Assembly: GCF_009653635.1 (NCBI RefSeq)
Contig: NZ_PPFD01000001.1
Span: 311,410-375,409, forward strand
Reading direction: 5' to 3'
DNA: 64,000 bases
Origin: Endozoicomonas sp. OPT23
Lineage (GTDB): Bacteria; Pseudomonadota; Gammaproteobacteria; Pseudomonadales; Endozoicomonadaceae
Of the stretch, positions 8,514 through 17,383 are shown piece by piece; position 1 is the stretch's first letter; the number at the start of each line of letters is the position of its first letter. Under the pieces are notes generated by a model, which saw only the letters and a program-made list of their open reading frames with translations, did no database searches and was not told the DNA's origin. Made by a program: the position numbers and the translations under genes.

Positions 8514-11171
8514 ATGCATGACATCGATCCCATCGAAACCCAGGAGTGGCTTGACGCCCTGGAATCCGTTCTGGAACAGGAAGGGGAAGATCGGGCACAT
8601 TACCTGATGACCCGCTTGTCCCAGTACGCGAGGGGAAAAGGTACCCAGCTGCCCTACGCGATCACCACACCTTATCGCAACACCATTCCGCCTGAGAAAG
8701 AAGCGAGAATGCCGGGCGACCTGTTTATGGAGCGTCGTATCCGTTCCCTGGTTCGCTGGAATGCTTTGGCGATGGTTATGCGCGCCAACCAGAAAGACAG
8801 CTCTCTGGGTGGTCACATCTCTTCCTTCGCCTCCAGTGCGACACTGTACGACATTGGTTACAACTACTTCTTTCATGGTCACGAAAATGACCGTGAAGGC
8901 GATCTGGTTTACTACCAGGGACACACTGCTCCGGGCGTATACTCCCGTGCATTCCTGGAAGGTCGTCTGAGTGAAGATCAGCTGAACAGCTTCCGTCAGG
9001 AAGTAGACGGCAAAGGTCTGTCTTCCTACCCGCACCCGCACCTGATGCCTGACTTCTGGCAGTTCCCGACTGTATCCATGGGTCTTGGCCCACTGCAGGC
9101 GATCTATCAGGCGCACTTCATGAAGTATCTGGTAAACCGTGGCATGTCTCCGGAACAGAACCGTAAGGTTTGGGCATTCCTGGGTGACGGTGAGACCGAC
9201 GAGCCGGAATCCCTGGGTGCTATCGCCCTGGCCGGTCGTGAAAACCTGGATAACCTGATCTTTGTAGTTAACTGCAACCTGCAGCGTCTGGACGGACCTG
9301 TTCGTGGTAACGGCAAGATCATTCAGGAGCTGGAAGGCGTCTTCCGTGGTGCTGGCTGGAACGTTATCAAGGTGACCTGGGGTCGCCATTGGGATCAGCT
9401 GTTCGCTCAGGATAAAGACGGCATGCTGCAGAAGCTGATGGACGAAGCCGTAGACGGTGACTATCAGAACTGTAAGGCGAAAGGCGGAGCCTGGACCCGT
9501 GAACACTTCTTTGGTCGTTATCCTGAAACCAAGAAGATGGTTGAACACCTGTCAGACGACGACATCTGGCGTCTGAACCGTGGTGGTCACGATCCTTACA
9601 AGGTTTACGCCGCTTACCACGAAGCAGTAAACACCACTGGTAAGCCAACCGTTATTCTGGCCAAGACCGTTAAAGGTTACGGCACAGGTTCTACCGGTGA
9701 AGCGTCCAACGTTTCTCACAACGTTAAGAAGCTGCCGGTTGAAGATCTGAAAGTCTTCCGCGATCGTTTCGACCTGCCTATCAAGGACGAAGAACTCGCT
9801 GACCTGCCTTATTTCAAGCCGTCTGCTGACAGCCCTGAAATGGTTTACATGCGCAAGCATCGTGAAAAGCTGGGTGGATTTATTCCACAGCGTCGTGAAC
9901 AGTCCGACGTACAGCTGACCATGCCGGAGCTGAAACTGCTGGAACCAGTACTGAAAGGCAGTGGTGAGCGTGAAATCTCCACCACCATGGCTTACGTACG
10001 TATCCTGGCGGCTCTGGCGAAAGACAAGAGCATTGGTAAGCACATCGTACCAATCGTTCCGGACGAAGCCCGTACCTTTGGTATGGAAGGCATGTTCCGT
10101 CAGCTGGGTATCTACTCCGCTGAAGGTCAGAAGTATGAGCCAGTAGACTCCGATCAGGTAATGTTCTACAAGGAATCCAAGACGGGTCAGATTCTGGAAG
10201 AAGGTATCAACGAAGCAGGCGCACACGCTGCCTGGATCGCTGCTGCGACTTCTTACAGCTCCAACAACGTGCCAATGATTCCGTTCTACGCTTTCTATTC
10301 TATGTTCGGTTTCCAGCGTACCGGTGACCTGGCCTGGGCGGCTGGCGACATTCAGGCGAAAGGCTTCCTGATCGGTGCTACTTCCGGTCGTACTTCCCTG
10401 AATGGTGAAGGCCTGCAGCATCAGGACGGTCACAGCCATGTACTGGCTTCCACCGTACCTAACTGCATCAGTTACGATCCGACTTACGGCTACGAGCTGG
10501 CAGTAATCATTCAGGACGGTCTGCGTCGTATGTACGGCGAGAACGAAAATGTGTGGTACTACATCACCACCATGAACGACAGCTACAAGATGCCTGCGCT
10601 GCCAGAAGGCGACGATGTTCTGGAAGGTATCGTTAAGGGTCTGTACTGCTTCGAAGAAAACTCCCGTGACGGTGGTCTGAAAGTTCAGTTGATGGGTTGT
10701 GGCACCATTCTGGAAGAAGTTCGCGCTGCGGCCGACATTCTCCGTGAAGAGTACAAAATCGAATCCAACATCTGGTCTGCTACCAGCTTCAACGAGCTGC
10801 GTCGTCAAGGTCTGGATGCAGCCCGTTACAACATGCTGAACCCTGAAGCCGAGAAGAAGGTTTCCTGGGTAGAACAGCAACTGTCCGGCCGTAAGGGTCC
10901 GGTTGTAGCGGCTTCCGACTACATGAAGATTTACGCTGACCAGATTCGCGATTTTGTACCGGCTACCTTCATTACTCTGGGTACCGATGGTTTCGGTCGC
11001 TCCGATACCCGCGCCAAGCTGCGTGAGTTCTTCGAAGTGGATCGTTACTTCGTAGTTGTTGCTGCTCTGTACGGGCTGGTTAAGGACGGTGAGCTGGAAG
11101 CTTCTGTTCTGACTGAAGCTCTGAAGAAGTACAACATCGATGGCAGCAAAGCCAACCCACTGTACTGCTAA
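8514..11171 (+). CDS. aceE: Pyruvate dehydrogenase E1 component (homodimeric type)
   Basis: Thiamine diphosphate enzyme that decarboxylates pyruvate and acetylates the lipoyl group of E2, feeding acetyl-CoA to the citric acid cycle. I chose the ATG at 8514, which has GGAG nine bases before it and begins MHDIDPIETQEWLDALE, like E. coli AceE; an upstream in-frame ATG at 8451 would add 21 residues without family similarity. Length 885, against 887 in E. coli. The ThDP-binding motif runs from GDGETDEPES (about 224) to NCNLQRLDGP (about 253). The C-terminal transketolase-like domain is intact (TFGMEGMFRQLGIYS, RTGDLAWAAGDIQAKGFLIG). Followed 76 bases later by aceF. Confidence 0.96.
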   Translation: MHDIDPIETQEWLDALESVLEQEGEDRAHYLMTRLSQYARGKGTQLPYAITTPYRNTIPPEKEARMPGDLFMERRIRSLVRWNALAMVMRANQKDSSLGGHISSFASSATLYDIGYNYFFHGHENDREGDLVYYQGHTAPGVYSRAFLEGRLSEDQLNSFRQEVDGKGLSSYPHPHLMPDFWQFPTVSMGLGPLQAIYQAHFMKYLVNRGMSPEQNRKVWAFLGDGETDEPESLGAIALAGRENLDNLIFVVNCNLQRLDGPVRGNGKIIQELEGVFRGAGWNVIKVTWGRHWDQLFAQDKDGMLQKLMDEAVDGDYQNCKAKGGAWTREHFFGRYPETKKMVEHLSDDDIWRLNRGGHDPYKVYAAYHEAVNTTGKPTVILAKTVKGYGTGSTGEASNVSHNVKKLPVEDLKVFRDRFDLPIKDEELADLPYFKPSADSPEMVYMRKHREKLGGFIPQRREQSDVQLTMPELKLLEPVLKGSGEREISTTMAYVRILAALAKDKSIGKHIVPIVPDEARTFGMEGMFRQLGIYSAEGQKYEPVDSDQVMFYKESKTGQILEEGINEAGAHAAWIAAATSYSSNNVPMIPFYAFYSMFGFQRTGDLAWAAGDIQAKGFLIGATSGRTSLNGEGLQHQDGHSHVLASTVPNCISYDPTYGYELAVIIQDGLRRMYGENENVWYYITTMNDSYKMPALPEGDDVLEGIVKGLYCFEENSRDGGLKVQLMGCGTILEEVRAAADILREEYKIESNIWSATSFNELRRQGLDAARYNMLNPEAEKKVSWVEQQLSGRKGPVVAASDYMKIYADQIRDFVPATFITLGTDGFGRSDTRAKLREFFEVDRYFVVVAALYGLVKDGELEASVLTEALKKYNIDGSKANPLYC

Positions 11172-11184
11172 TAATTAACTGCTG

Positions 11185-11230
11185 ATGTCGTCTGATAATG
11201 ACTTTCTGTGTAAAGCATGTCAGACGACAT
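11185..11230. repeat. Inverted repeat between aceE and aceF
   Basis: An 11-base perfect stem, ATGTCGTCTGA (11185-11195) with TCAGACGACAT (11220-11230), and a 24-nt loop fill most of the 76-base gap between aceE and aceF. There is no T-run, so it is unlikely to stop transcription fully. A role in mRNA stability or E1:E2 ratio is possible. Confidence 0.55.
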
Positions 11231-11247
11231 ACTGAAAGGTATCCCGA

Positions 11248-13227
11248 ATGAATGATGAAACTATCAAGATCCCGGACATCGGCAGTGGCAGTGCAGAGAT
11301 CATTGAGATCTGTGTTGCGTCTGGCGATTCCGTTTCCGCCGACGACTCCCTGATTGTCCTGGAGTCCGACAAGGCTTCCATGGAAGTACCTGCGCCACGC
11401 GATGGCCAGATCACCGAGATTCTGGTGAAAGTAGGCGACAGCGTTTCTGAAGGCGACGATATGCTGAAGATGGCAGCTGCTGGCGCTGCTGCAGCTCCAG
11501 CTGTTGTTGAAGAAAAGGCTGCACCGGCTCCAGTAGCGGCTGCACCTGCACCTGTTGCTACTCCAGCCCCTGCTGCAACCAGCAGTGTTCAGGCATCTTC
11601 TATACAAGAAGTACAAATTCCTGATATTGGTGCTGAAAATGTACCGGTTATTGAAATCTGTGTTGCTGTTGGCGACGAAATTGCTGAAGAAGATTCTTTG
11701 GTCGTTCTCGAAACTGACAAAGCAACCATGGAAGTGCCTTCTCCTTTCGCTGGCGTGATCAAAGAGATCTGCGTGAAAGAAGGCGATGCCATGAATCAGG
11801 GCGACCTAGTGGTTAAAATTGAAACCACTGGTGGTGCTGTCGTAGAAGCTCCTGTTGCTCAATCGGCTGCACCTGTTGCCGCTCCTGCTTCAGCTCCGGC
11901 TGCCGCAGCACCAGTTGCCATTGCTGGCGGCGTTCAGGACGTGACTGTGCCAGACATTGGTGGAGACGACGTTCCTGTTATCGAAATCTGTGTTGCCGTA
12001 GGCGACGAAGTGGCTGAAGAAGATTCTCTGGTTGTTCTGGAATCTGACAAGGCGACCATGGAAGTACCTTCTCCTTTCGCTGGCGTGATCAAAGAGATCT
12101 GCGTTAAGGAAGGCGACAAGATGAGTCAGGGCAGCCTGATCGTCAAGATTGAAACCAAAGGTGGTGTTGTTGCCGCTGCCCCTGTTGCAGAAAGTGCGGC
12201 TGCTCCTGCAGCACCTCAGGCACCTGCTCCGGCCGCTGCACCAGCAGCACCTGCTGCAGGAAAGTCTGGAAAACCTTCCGCCAAGCAACAGCTTGAACTG
12301 GAAAAAGCCAACCGTAACTTCCACGCTGGCCCTGCTGTTCGTAAGCTGGCCCGTGAATTCGGTGTTGATCTGTCTCTGGTTAAGGGTACCGGCCCACGCA
12401 GCCGTATCATTAAGGAAGACGTTCAGGCTTATGTGAAGGCCAAGATTCAGGAAGCTAACAAGCCACAGGCTGCTGCAGTTTCCGGCGGTGCCGGCATTCC
12501 TCCGGTTCCTGCTCAGGATTACGGCAAGTGGGGCGAGATTGAAGAAGTTGCCCTGAACCGTCTGCGTAAAGTAGCGGCCAGAAACTTCCAGCGCTCCTGG
12601 TTGAACGTGCCTCACGTGACCCAGTTCGACGAAGCTGACATCACCGAGCTGGAAGCTTTCCGTAAAGCCAACAAGGCGATGGCTGAGAAGAAGGGCACCA
12701 AGCTGACTCCGCTGCCATTCTTCCTGAAGGCTGTGGCTTACGTGCTGGCTGAAATGCCTCAGTTCTGTACATCCCTGAGTGAAGACGGCGAGTCTGTTAT
12801 CTACAAGAAGTACATCAACATTGGTGTAGCAGTAGATACGCCGGACGGCCTGCTGGTTCCTGTTCTGAAGAACGTTGATCAGAAGGGTATCTGGGAACTG
12901 TCCCGCGAGTGCATTGAGCTGGCTGGCAAGGCCCGTGATAAGAAGCTGAAGCCTGACGAAATGCAGGGCGGCTGTTTCACTATCTCCAGCCTGGGTTCCA
13001 TCGGTGGTACTGCCTTTACTCCAATCGTTAACGCACCTGAAGTTGCGATTCTGGGTATTTCCAAAGCGGCTATGAAACCGGTCTGGAATGGCAAGGACTT
13101 CGATGCCAAACTGATGTGTCCTCTGTCACTGTCGTACGATCATCGTGTGATCAACGGCGCTGACGCAGCGCGCTTTACTTCCATGCTGGGTAACCTGCTG
13201 GCTGATATTCGTATGCTGCTGCTGTAA
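11248..13227 (+). CDS. aceF: Pyruvate dehydrogenase E2, dihydrolipoyl acetyltransferase with three lipoyl domains
   Basis: Core of the pyruvate dehydrogenase complex; moves the acetyl group from E1 to CoA. 659 residues. Order of domains: lipoyl 1 (K42 in ESDKASMEVP), Ala/Pro linker, lipoyl 2 (K158 in ETDKATMEVP), linker, lipoyl 3 (K268 in ESDKATMEVP), linker, peripheral-subunit-binding domain (HAGPAVRKLAREFGVD, about 359-396), and the catalytic acyltransferase domain ending in DHRVINGADAARF with active-site H632. Lipoyl domains 2 and 3 are almost the same, also at DNA level. No E3 (lpd) gene follows; a terminator ends the operon. Confidence 0.96.
   Translation: MNDETIKIPDIGSGSAEIIEICVASGDSVSADDSLIVLESDKASMEVPAPRDGQITEILVKVGDSVSEGDDMLKMAAAGAAAAPAVVEEKAAPAPVAAAPAPVATPAPAATSSVQASSIQEVQIPDIGAENVPVIEICVAVGDEIAEEDSLVVLETDKATMEVPSPFAGVIKEICVKEGDAMNQGDLVVKIETTGGAVVEAPVAQSAAPVAAPASAPAAAAPVAIAGGVQDVTVPDIGGDDVPVIEICVAVGDEVAEEDSLVVLESDKATMEVPSPFAGVIKEICVKEGDKMSQGSLIVKIETKGGVVAAAPVAESAAAPAAPQAPAPAAAPAAPAAGKSGKPSAKQQLELEKANRNFHAGPAVRKLAREFGVDLSLVKGTGPRSRIIKEDVQAYVKAKIQEANKPQAAAVSGGAGIPPVPAQDYGKWGEIEEVALNRLRKVAARNFQRSWLNVPHVTQFDEADITELEAFRKANKAMAEKKGTKLTPLPFFLKAVAYVLAEMPQFCTSLSEDGESVIYKKYINIGVAVDTPDGLLVPVLKNVDQKGIWELSRECIELAGKARDKKLKPDEMQGGCFTISSLGSIGGTAFTPIVNAPEVAILGISKAAMKPVWNGKDFDAKLMCPLSLSYDHRVINGADAARFTSMLGNLLADIRMLLL
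11737..12104 (+). repeat. Duplicated lipoyl-domain DNA inside aceF
   Basis: A 38-base stretch at 11737-11774 is repeated without change at 12067-12104, 330 bases later, inside a longer stretch of high similarity that encodes lipoyl domains 2 and 3. Identity at third codon positions points to recent duplication or gene conversion. Confidence 0.7.
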
Positions 13228-13255
13228 TAATTTTTTCACGAACTTGTTATTGAAG

Positions 13256-13291
13256 ACCCGCCCTGTTCGAAGAATATGGCGGGTTTTTTTT
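13256..13291 (+). terminator. Rho-independent terminator of aceEF
   Basis: Stem ACCCGCC (13256-13262) with GGCGGGT (13278-13284), followed by a run of eight T, 29 bases after the aceF stop. Confidence 0.85.
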
Positions 13292-13316
13292 ACTTGATGG
13301 TTAGTATTTTTTCTCT

Positions 13317-13781
13317 CTATTCACCCAAGCTTGATACTGGTGGTGGAGGGAATTGCCTTTTTCCTGACTGGCTCTTGGAGGCTATTGCCTCAACAAATGA
13401 GTTATCAGCTACCCGGAAACGGACACCGTTAGTATCCACTGTTTTCCAGTGGAGGGCAGGAGTAATTTGCCCTGCATTTTTCTTTTGTTGCAATGAAGTG
13501 TCTGTTTTTTCAGGCAAGATGATTGCTTTTTTTGTTAAAGCTACATCTTGCCGTTCAGTACCTGCTAATACTTTCCGCACATAATCTGTCGATGACAAAG
13601 CACCGGCGACTTTACTTTTTAAATAAGTTGCAGCACAGAGAGTGCTTTTTACAGCATATCCTAGCCACTCTCCGGTATAGCGAGTGAATTTCTCACAGTA
13701 ACTTTCATGCCTGGATACTGGTCTTGAAATAGTGGTTTTTGGGCTTAAAGTCCATTCCGTACTGGGTTCGATGGAAGACAT
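13317..13781 (-). CDS. Hypothetical protein, 154 residues
   Basis: Not recognised. A clear ribosome site (CAGGAG, eight bases before the ATG) supports the gene on this strand over the competing ORF on the other strand. The protein is soluble, with a polar N-terminus rich in Ser/Thr, a middle part with GEWLGYAVKSTLCAATYLKS, and a Pro-rich end (QFPPPPVSS). No signal peptide or known domain was seen. It lies between the aceEF terminator and yggT and faces aceF. A segment with YLKSKVAG recalls YLSSKVRG in the 161-residue protein at 2.8-3.2 kb, which could mark a small lineage-specific family. Confidence 0.5.
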   Translation of the reverse strand: MSSIEPSTEWTLSPKTTISRPVSRHESYCEKFTRYTGEWLGYAVKSTLCAATYLKSKVAGALSSTDYVRKVLAGTERQDVALTKKAIILPEKTDTSLQQKKNAGQITPALHWKTVDTNGVRFRVADNSFVEAIASKSQSGKRQFPPPPVSSLGE

Positions 13782-13989
13782 TGCAATAACTCCTGTAAGC
13801 AGCTCTTTTAAATAAAGGGAAATTGATGGGTTTCTTACAGGTAAGATTTGAGTAACTCAGTTAAGTTGCAATATCTGAGGTTAGTATCACTAACTATGCT
13901 GATAACTCGAGAGTAACCATGGCTACTTGAATTTTGTTGGGAGGCGTCAGAGGCTGGTAAGAGAAAGAACAGTTGAAAAAGACTACTGA

Positions 13990-14019
13990 AGCAAGGATTC
14001 CGTCACTGGAACCCTTGCT
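13990..14019 (-). terminator. Hairpin after yggT
   Basis: AGCAAGGaTTCC (13990-14001) pairs with GGAAcCCTTGCT (14008-14019), with one mismatch. Read on the minus strand it lies just after the yggT stop, and a short T-run follows about ten bases later. Confidence 0.45.
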
Positions 14020-14034
14020 AGAGCTATATGTAAA

Positions 14035-14580
14035 TTAGAGTGCCCTAAGAATATTATTCAGCGTATAAATCGCCAGAAGCAGAACCATTGGTGAAAAGTC
14101 CAGCCCACCCATGGGGGGAATCACTTTACGAATACGACCTGTCAGTGGCTCGGTGATTTGATACAAAAGCATCAGGCCAGGGTTATGACTGCCGGAAGCG
14201 ACCCAGCTGGCAATAGCAATAATGATCAGACTGTAGAAGTAGATATTGAGGAACTGCATCGCCAGTTCTTTCAAGCTGTAAATCAGAACCTGTTCAAATG
14301 GCGCCATGCCGCTTTGCAGGGTAAGCAGCAGGTAAACCAGACCAATCTGTAGAATGACTGCCAGAACCACAGCAGCCATATCAAGACCGGCAACGCCAGG
14401 AACGACCTTTCGAACCGGATTCAGCAAAGGTGAGGTGATCTTAACAATCGCCTGGGAGATCGGATTATAGAAGTCGGCTTTCACCAGCTGCAGCAGAAAA
14501 CGCAGCAGCACTGCCATAATATAAAGCCCACCTACTATTCGAATCAGATCAAGAAAAGTGGATGTGAGTACAGATGACAT
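14035..14580 (-). CDS. yggT: YggT family inner-membrane protein
   Basis: 181 residues from the ATG at 14580, chosen because AAGGAC lies seven bases before it; a longer start at 14637 would run into proC and add 19 residues without similarity. Two copies of the YGGT motif region are seen, each with a hydrophobic pair and a conserved loop (ITSPLLNPVRKVVPG at about 45-60, and ITEPLTGRIRKVIPPMGGLD near 144-163). The family is often found beside proC and yggS and has been linked to cell division or osmotic stress, but its biochemical role is not settled. It follows proC by 28 bases, so the two form an operon. Confidence 0.88.
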   Translation of the reverse strand: MSSVLTSTFLDLIRIVGGLYIMAVLLRFLLQLVKADFYNPISQAIVKITSPLLNPVRKVVPGVAGLDMAAVVLAVILQIGLVYLLLTLQSGMAPFEQVLIYSLKELAMQFLNIYFYSLIIIAIASWVASGSHNPGLMLLYQITEPLTGRIRKVIPPMGGLDFSPMVLLLAIYTLNNILRAL

Positions 14581-14608
14581 AATTGTCCTTACGTAAAAAT
14601 GTTCTGAA

Positions 14609-15433
14609 TTAGTCAGCCAGCTCTTCAGCCATTTCACCGGCTCGTTTTACCGCTGCTCTCATGGCTGTATCGACCAGTTGCTCAAAGCCGCCATTCTGGA
14701 ACGCCTTGATTGCCTGTTCGGTGGTGCCGTTCGGAGAGCAGACTCGACGGCGCAGTTCAGCGGCATCAACATCGCTTTCTACTGCCATCTTTGCAGCACC
14801 CAGCGCAGTCTGCAAGGCCATTCGACTGGAGGTCTCTTCACTCAAGCCCAGCTCGACACCGGTTTTGGTGATGGCTTCCATAAACAGGAAGAAGTAGGCC
14901 GGAGCTGAACCCGCTACGGCGATAACGGCATCAATCAGCTCTTCACGCTCAACCCATTCGGCAATGCCAACCGCCTTGAAGATATTGTCTGATATTTCCT
15001 TCAGCTCGTCTGTAACATTGCTGTTTGCATACAGACCACTGACACCACAACGAAGCAGTGAAGGCGTATTAGGCATGCTGCGAACGATAGGCAGTGATGG
15101 ATCACTCCACTGACCAAGGCTTTCAAGAGTGATACCGGCAGCCACAGAGATCAGCAGTGGTTTAGTTTCTCGCAGGGTTGGAGCAAGATCCGTCAGAACC
15201 GCTTTCATCACCTGAGGTTTAACCGCCAAGACAACAATATCAGCCGCTTTTACCGCTTCATGGTTATCGTTGGTCACCCGAACGCCGAACTCTTGTTGAA
15301 TTCTGTCAGTGGTTTCAGCGGTTCTGGCTGTGGCCCAGATTTTATCTTTTGACCAACCGTTATCGATCAAGCCAGCGAAAATGCTGGTTGCCATATTACC
15401 TGCGCCAATAAAGGCTATTGTTTTGTTGCTCAT
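14609..15433 (-). CDS. proC: Pyrroline-5-carboxylate reductase
   Basis: Last step of proline synthesis: NAD(P)H-dependent reduction of 1-pyrroline-5-carboxylate in the cytosol. 274 residues, the usual length. N-terminal Rossmann fold with FIGAGNMATSIFAGL; the C-terminal dimer domain has AVAGSAPAYFFLFMEA and the family signature around RRRVCSPNGTTEQAIKAF. It lies 45 bases after yggS and is followed by yggT, the same order as in Pseudomonas. Confidence 0.95.
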   Translation of the reverse strand: MSNKTIAFIGAGNMATSIFAGLIDNGWSKDKIWATARTAETTDRIQQEFGVRVTNDNHEAVKAADIVVLAVKPQVMKAVLTDLAPTLRETKPLLISVAAGITLESLGQWSDPSLPIVRSMPNTPSLLRCGVSGLYANSNVTDELKEISDNIFKAVGIAEWVEREELIDAVIAVAGSAPAYFFLFMEAITKTGVELGLSEETSSRMALQTALGAAKMAVESDVDAAELRRRVCSPNGTTEQAIKAFQNGGFEQLVDTAMRAAVKRAGEMAEELAD

Positions 15434-15477
15434 TGTTGTGCCTGTAAACGCTGTTGGTTTTTATACAGCTCAGTTAC

Positions 15478-16179
15478 TTAAGTTCTATTGGTGTAGTCTC
15501 GGGCCCCAAACAGAGCAGTACCTATTCGAACCATGGTTGAGCCTTCTTCAATGGCCGCCTCCAGATCCCCTGTCATACCCATTGAGAGCGTATCCATATC
15601 GAGGCTGAAGGTTTCATTCAACTGTTTCATGGCATCAGCCAGGGCTCTGAACGGCTGCTTCTGCTTTTCCGGGTCAGACTCTGGAGCCGGGATAGCCATC
15701 AAACCACGAAGTTTTATATTGGGCAGCTTACTGACTTCTTCAACCAGAGCCGGTAACTCGGGAAGCGTGATGCCGGATTTACTTTCTTCGCCACTGATGT
15801 TGACCTGTAAACAGATATTCAGTGCCGGTAGAGAACCGTCTCGCTGATCACTCAATCGTTTCGCTATTTTTAATCGATCCACAGAGTGAACCCATTGGAA
15901 GCTGCTGGCGATATCACGGGTTTTGTTGGATTGAATCGGGCCAATAAAATGCCAGACAATGTCATCCAGCGAATTGAGCTCCTCAACCTTACTCAAAGCT
16001 TCCTGCAGATAGTTCTCGCCAAAGTGTCTCTGGCCCAGCTCATAGGCTTCCTGAACCATAGCTGCGGGCTTGGTTTTACTGACGGCCAGCAGTGTCACCT
16101 GGCCAGTCCGCTGGCAGCTTTGCTCAGCAGTATGAATTCTTTCAAAAACCTGTTCGAAGTGACTTTTTAAAGGGGTCAT
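15478..16179 (-). CDS. yggS: PLP homeostasis protein (YggS/PLPBP family)
   Basis: Single-domain alanine-racemase-like TIM barrel that binds pyridoxal phosphate and balances the cell's PLP pool and amino-acid metabolism; it has no known catalytic activity. 233 residues. PLP lysine K35 lies in LLAVSKTKPA, and the cofactor phosphate site in SMGMTGDLEAAIEEGSTMVR together with RIGTALFG. First gene of the yggS-proC-yggT operon and divergent from pilT; the 144-base gap must hold both promoters. Confidence 0.94.
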   Translation of the reverse strand: MTPLKSHFEQVFERIHTAEQSCQRTGQVTLLAVSKTKPAAMVQEAYELGQRHFGENYLQEALSKVEELNSLDDIVWHFIGPIQSNKTRDIASSFQWVHSVDRLKIAKRLSDQRDGSLPALNICLQVNISGEESKSGITLPELPALVEEVSKLPNIKLRGLMAIPAPESDPEKQKQPFRALADAMKQLNETFSLDMDTLSMGMTGDLEAAIEEGSTMVRIGTALFGARDYTNRT

Positions 16180-16323
16180 CAGCCTGTACAGTAGTGCGTC
16201 ATTTACGGATAACCGAAAAGTACCTGACTCGCTGGAATAATCATACTTCCAGTCATAGGGAATCGGTCGATAAAAAGATGTGCCCGGTTATTTTAACCTT
16301 GTCCGGGTTTCAGGGGGAATCTG

Positions 16324-17358
16324 ATGGATATTACCGAACTTCTGGCATTCAGTTACAAGCAGGGGGCTTCGGACCTTCACCTCTCTGCCGGGCTGCCACC
16401 CATGATACGTATCGATGGTGATGTCCGTCGAATTAATCTGCCCGCCATGGAGCACAAACAGGTTCACGGTCTTATCTATGAGATCATGAACGACAAGCAG
16501 CGTCGTGATTTTGAAGAAAATCTCGAGACCGACTTCTCGTTTGAAGTGCCCGGAGTAGCGCGCTTTCGTGTTAACGCGTTTAACCAGGCCCGAGGTGGCG
16601 GCGCTGTATTCCGTACCATCCCCAGCAAAGTTCTGACTATGGATGATCTTGGCATGGGCCAGATCTTTAAGGATATTTCCCTTAAGCCTCGTGGTTTGGT
16701 GCTAGTAACTGGTCCAACCGGTTCCGGTAAGTCTACTACTCTGGCGGCGATGCTCGACTATATCAATGATAATAAGTACGAGCATATTCTGACCATTGAA
16801 GACCCTATAGAATTTGTTCACGTCTCCAAGAAATGTCTGGTTAACCAGCGTGAAGTACATCGTGATACCCTTGGCTTCAGCGAAGCCTTGAGATCGGCGC
16901 TTCGTGAAGACCCTGACATTATTCTGGTGGGTGAGATGCGAGATCTGGAGACCATTCGACTGGCTCTGACCGCAGCAGAAACTGGCCACATGGTATTTGG
17001 CACACTGCACACCACCTCTGCTGCCAAGACCATTGACCGTATTGTTGACGTATTCCCGGCGGAAGAAAAATCCATGGTTCGCTCCATGCTGTCGGAATCC
17101 CTTCAAGCAGTTATCTCCCAGACTCTGTTAAAGAAAACCGGCGGTGGTCGTGTAGCTGCCCATGAAATCATGATCGGTACTCCGGCAATTCGAAATCTGA
17201 TTCGTGAGGACAAGATTGCCCAGATGTACTCTGCTATCCAGACCGGTGGCGCAATTGGTATGACAACTCTTGATAACAGTCTCAATGACCTTGTTAGAAA
17301 GGGTATTGTTACTAAAGACGTCGCTCGTGAAAAAGCCAAAGATCCGGATAAGTTCTAA
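16324..17358 (+). CDS. pilT: Type IV pilus retraction ATPase PilT
   Basis: Hexameric motor that powers pilus retraction and twitching motility at the inner-membrane face. 344 residues, the usual length. N-terminal PAS-like domain, Walker A GPTGSGKST at about 132-140, the acidic box DPIEFVH, Walker B ILVGEMRD, the His box GTLHTTSAAKTIDR, and the C-terminal retraction motif AIRNLIREDKIAQMYS, which is typical for PilT. The start ATG follows GGGGGAATCTG. pilU follows after 25 bases, as in Pseudomonas. Confidence 0.97.
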   Translation: MDITELLAFSYKQGASDLHLSAGLPPMIRIDGDVRRINLPAMEHKQVHGLIYEIMNDKQRRDFEENLETDFSFEVPGVARFRVNAFNQARGGGAVFRTIPSKVLTMDDLGMGQIFKDISLKPRGLVLVTGPTGSGKSTTLAAMLDYINDNKYEHILTIEDPIEFVHVSKKCLVNQREVHRDTLGFSEALRSALREDPDIILVGEMRDLETIRLALTAAETGHMVFGTLHTTSAAKTIDRIVDVFPAEEKSMVRSMLSESLQAVISQTLLKKTGGGRVAAHEIMIGTPAIRNLIREDKIAQMYSAIQTGGAIGMTTLDNSLNDLVRKGIVTKDVAREKAKDPDKF

Positions 17359-17383
17359 TTTCTGAGACAGAGATAAAAATTCT

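Noticed and set aside
8493-9548. 351-codon ORF antisense to the first part of aceE
   Set aside because: Same reason: full overlap with aceE and no family pattern.
9552-10880. 442-codon ORF antisense to aceE
   Set aside because: It lies wholly inside the well-supported aceE gene, has low-complexity shadow composition and no ribosome site; it comes from the codon bias of aceE.
11890-12615. 241-codon ORF antisense to aceF
   Set aside because: Shadow of the Ala/Pro linkers and lipoyl domain 3; no independent support.
13276-13584. 102-codon plus-strand ORF after aceF
   Set aside because: It begins inside the aceF terminator, and the opposite-strand ORF has a much better ribosome site.
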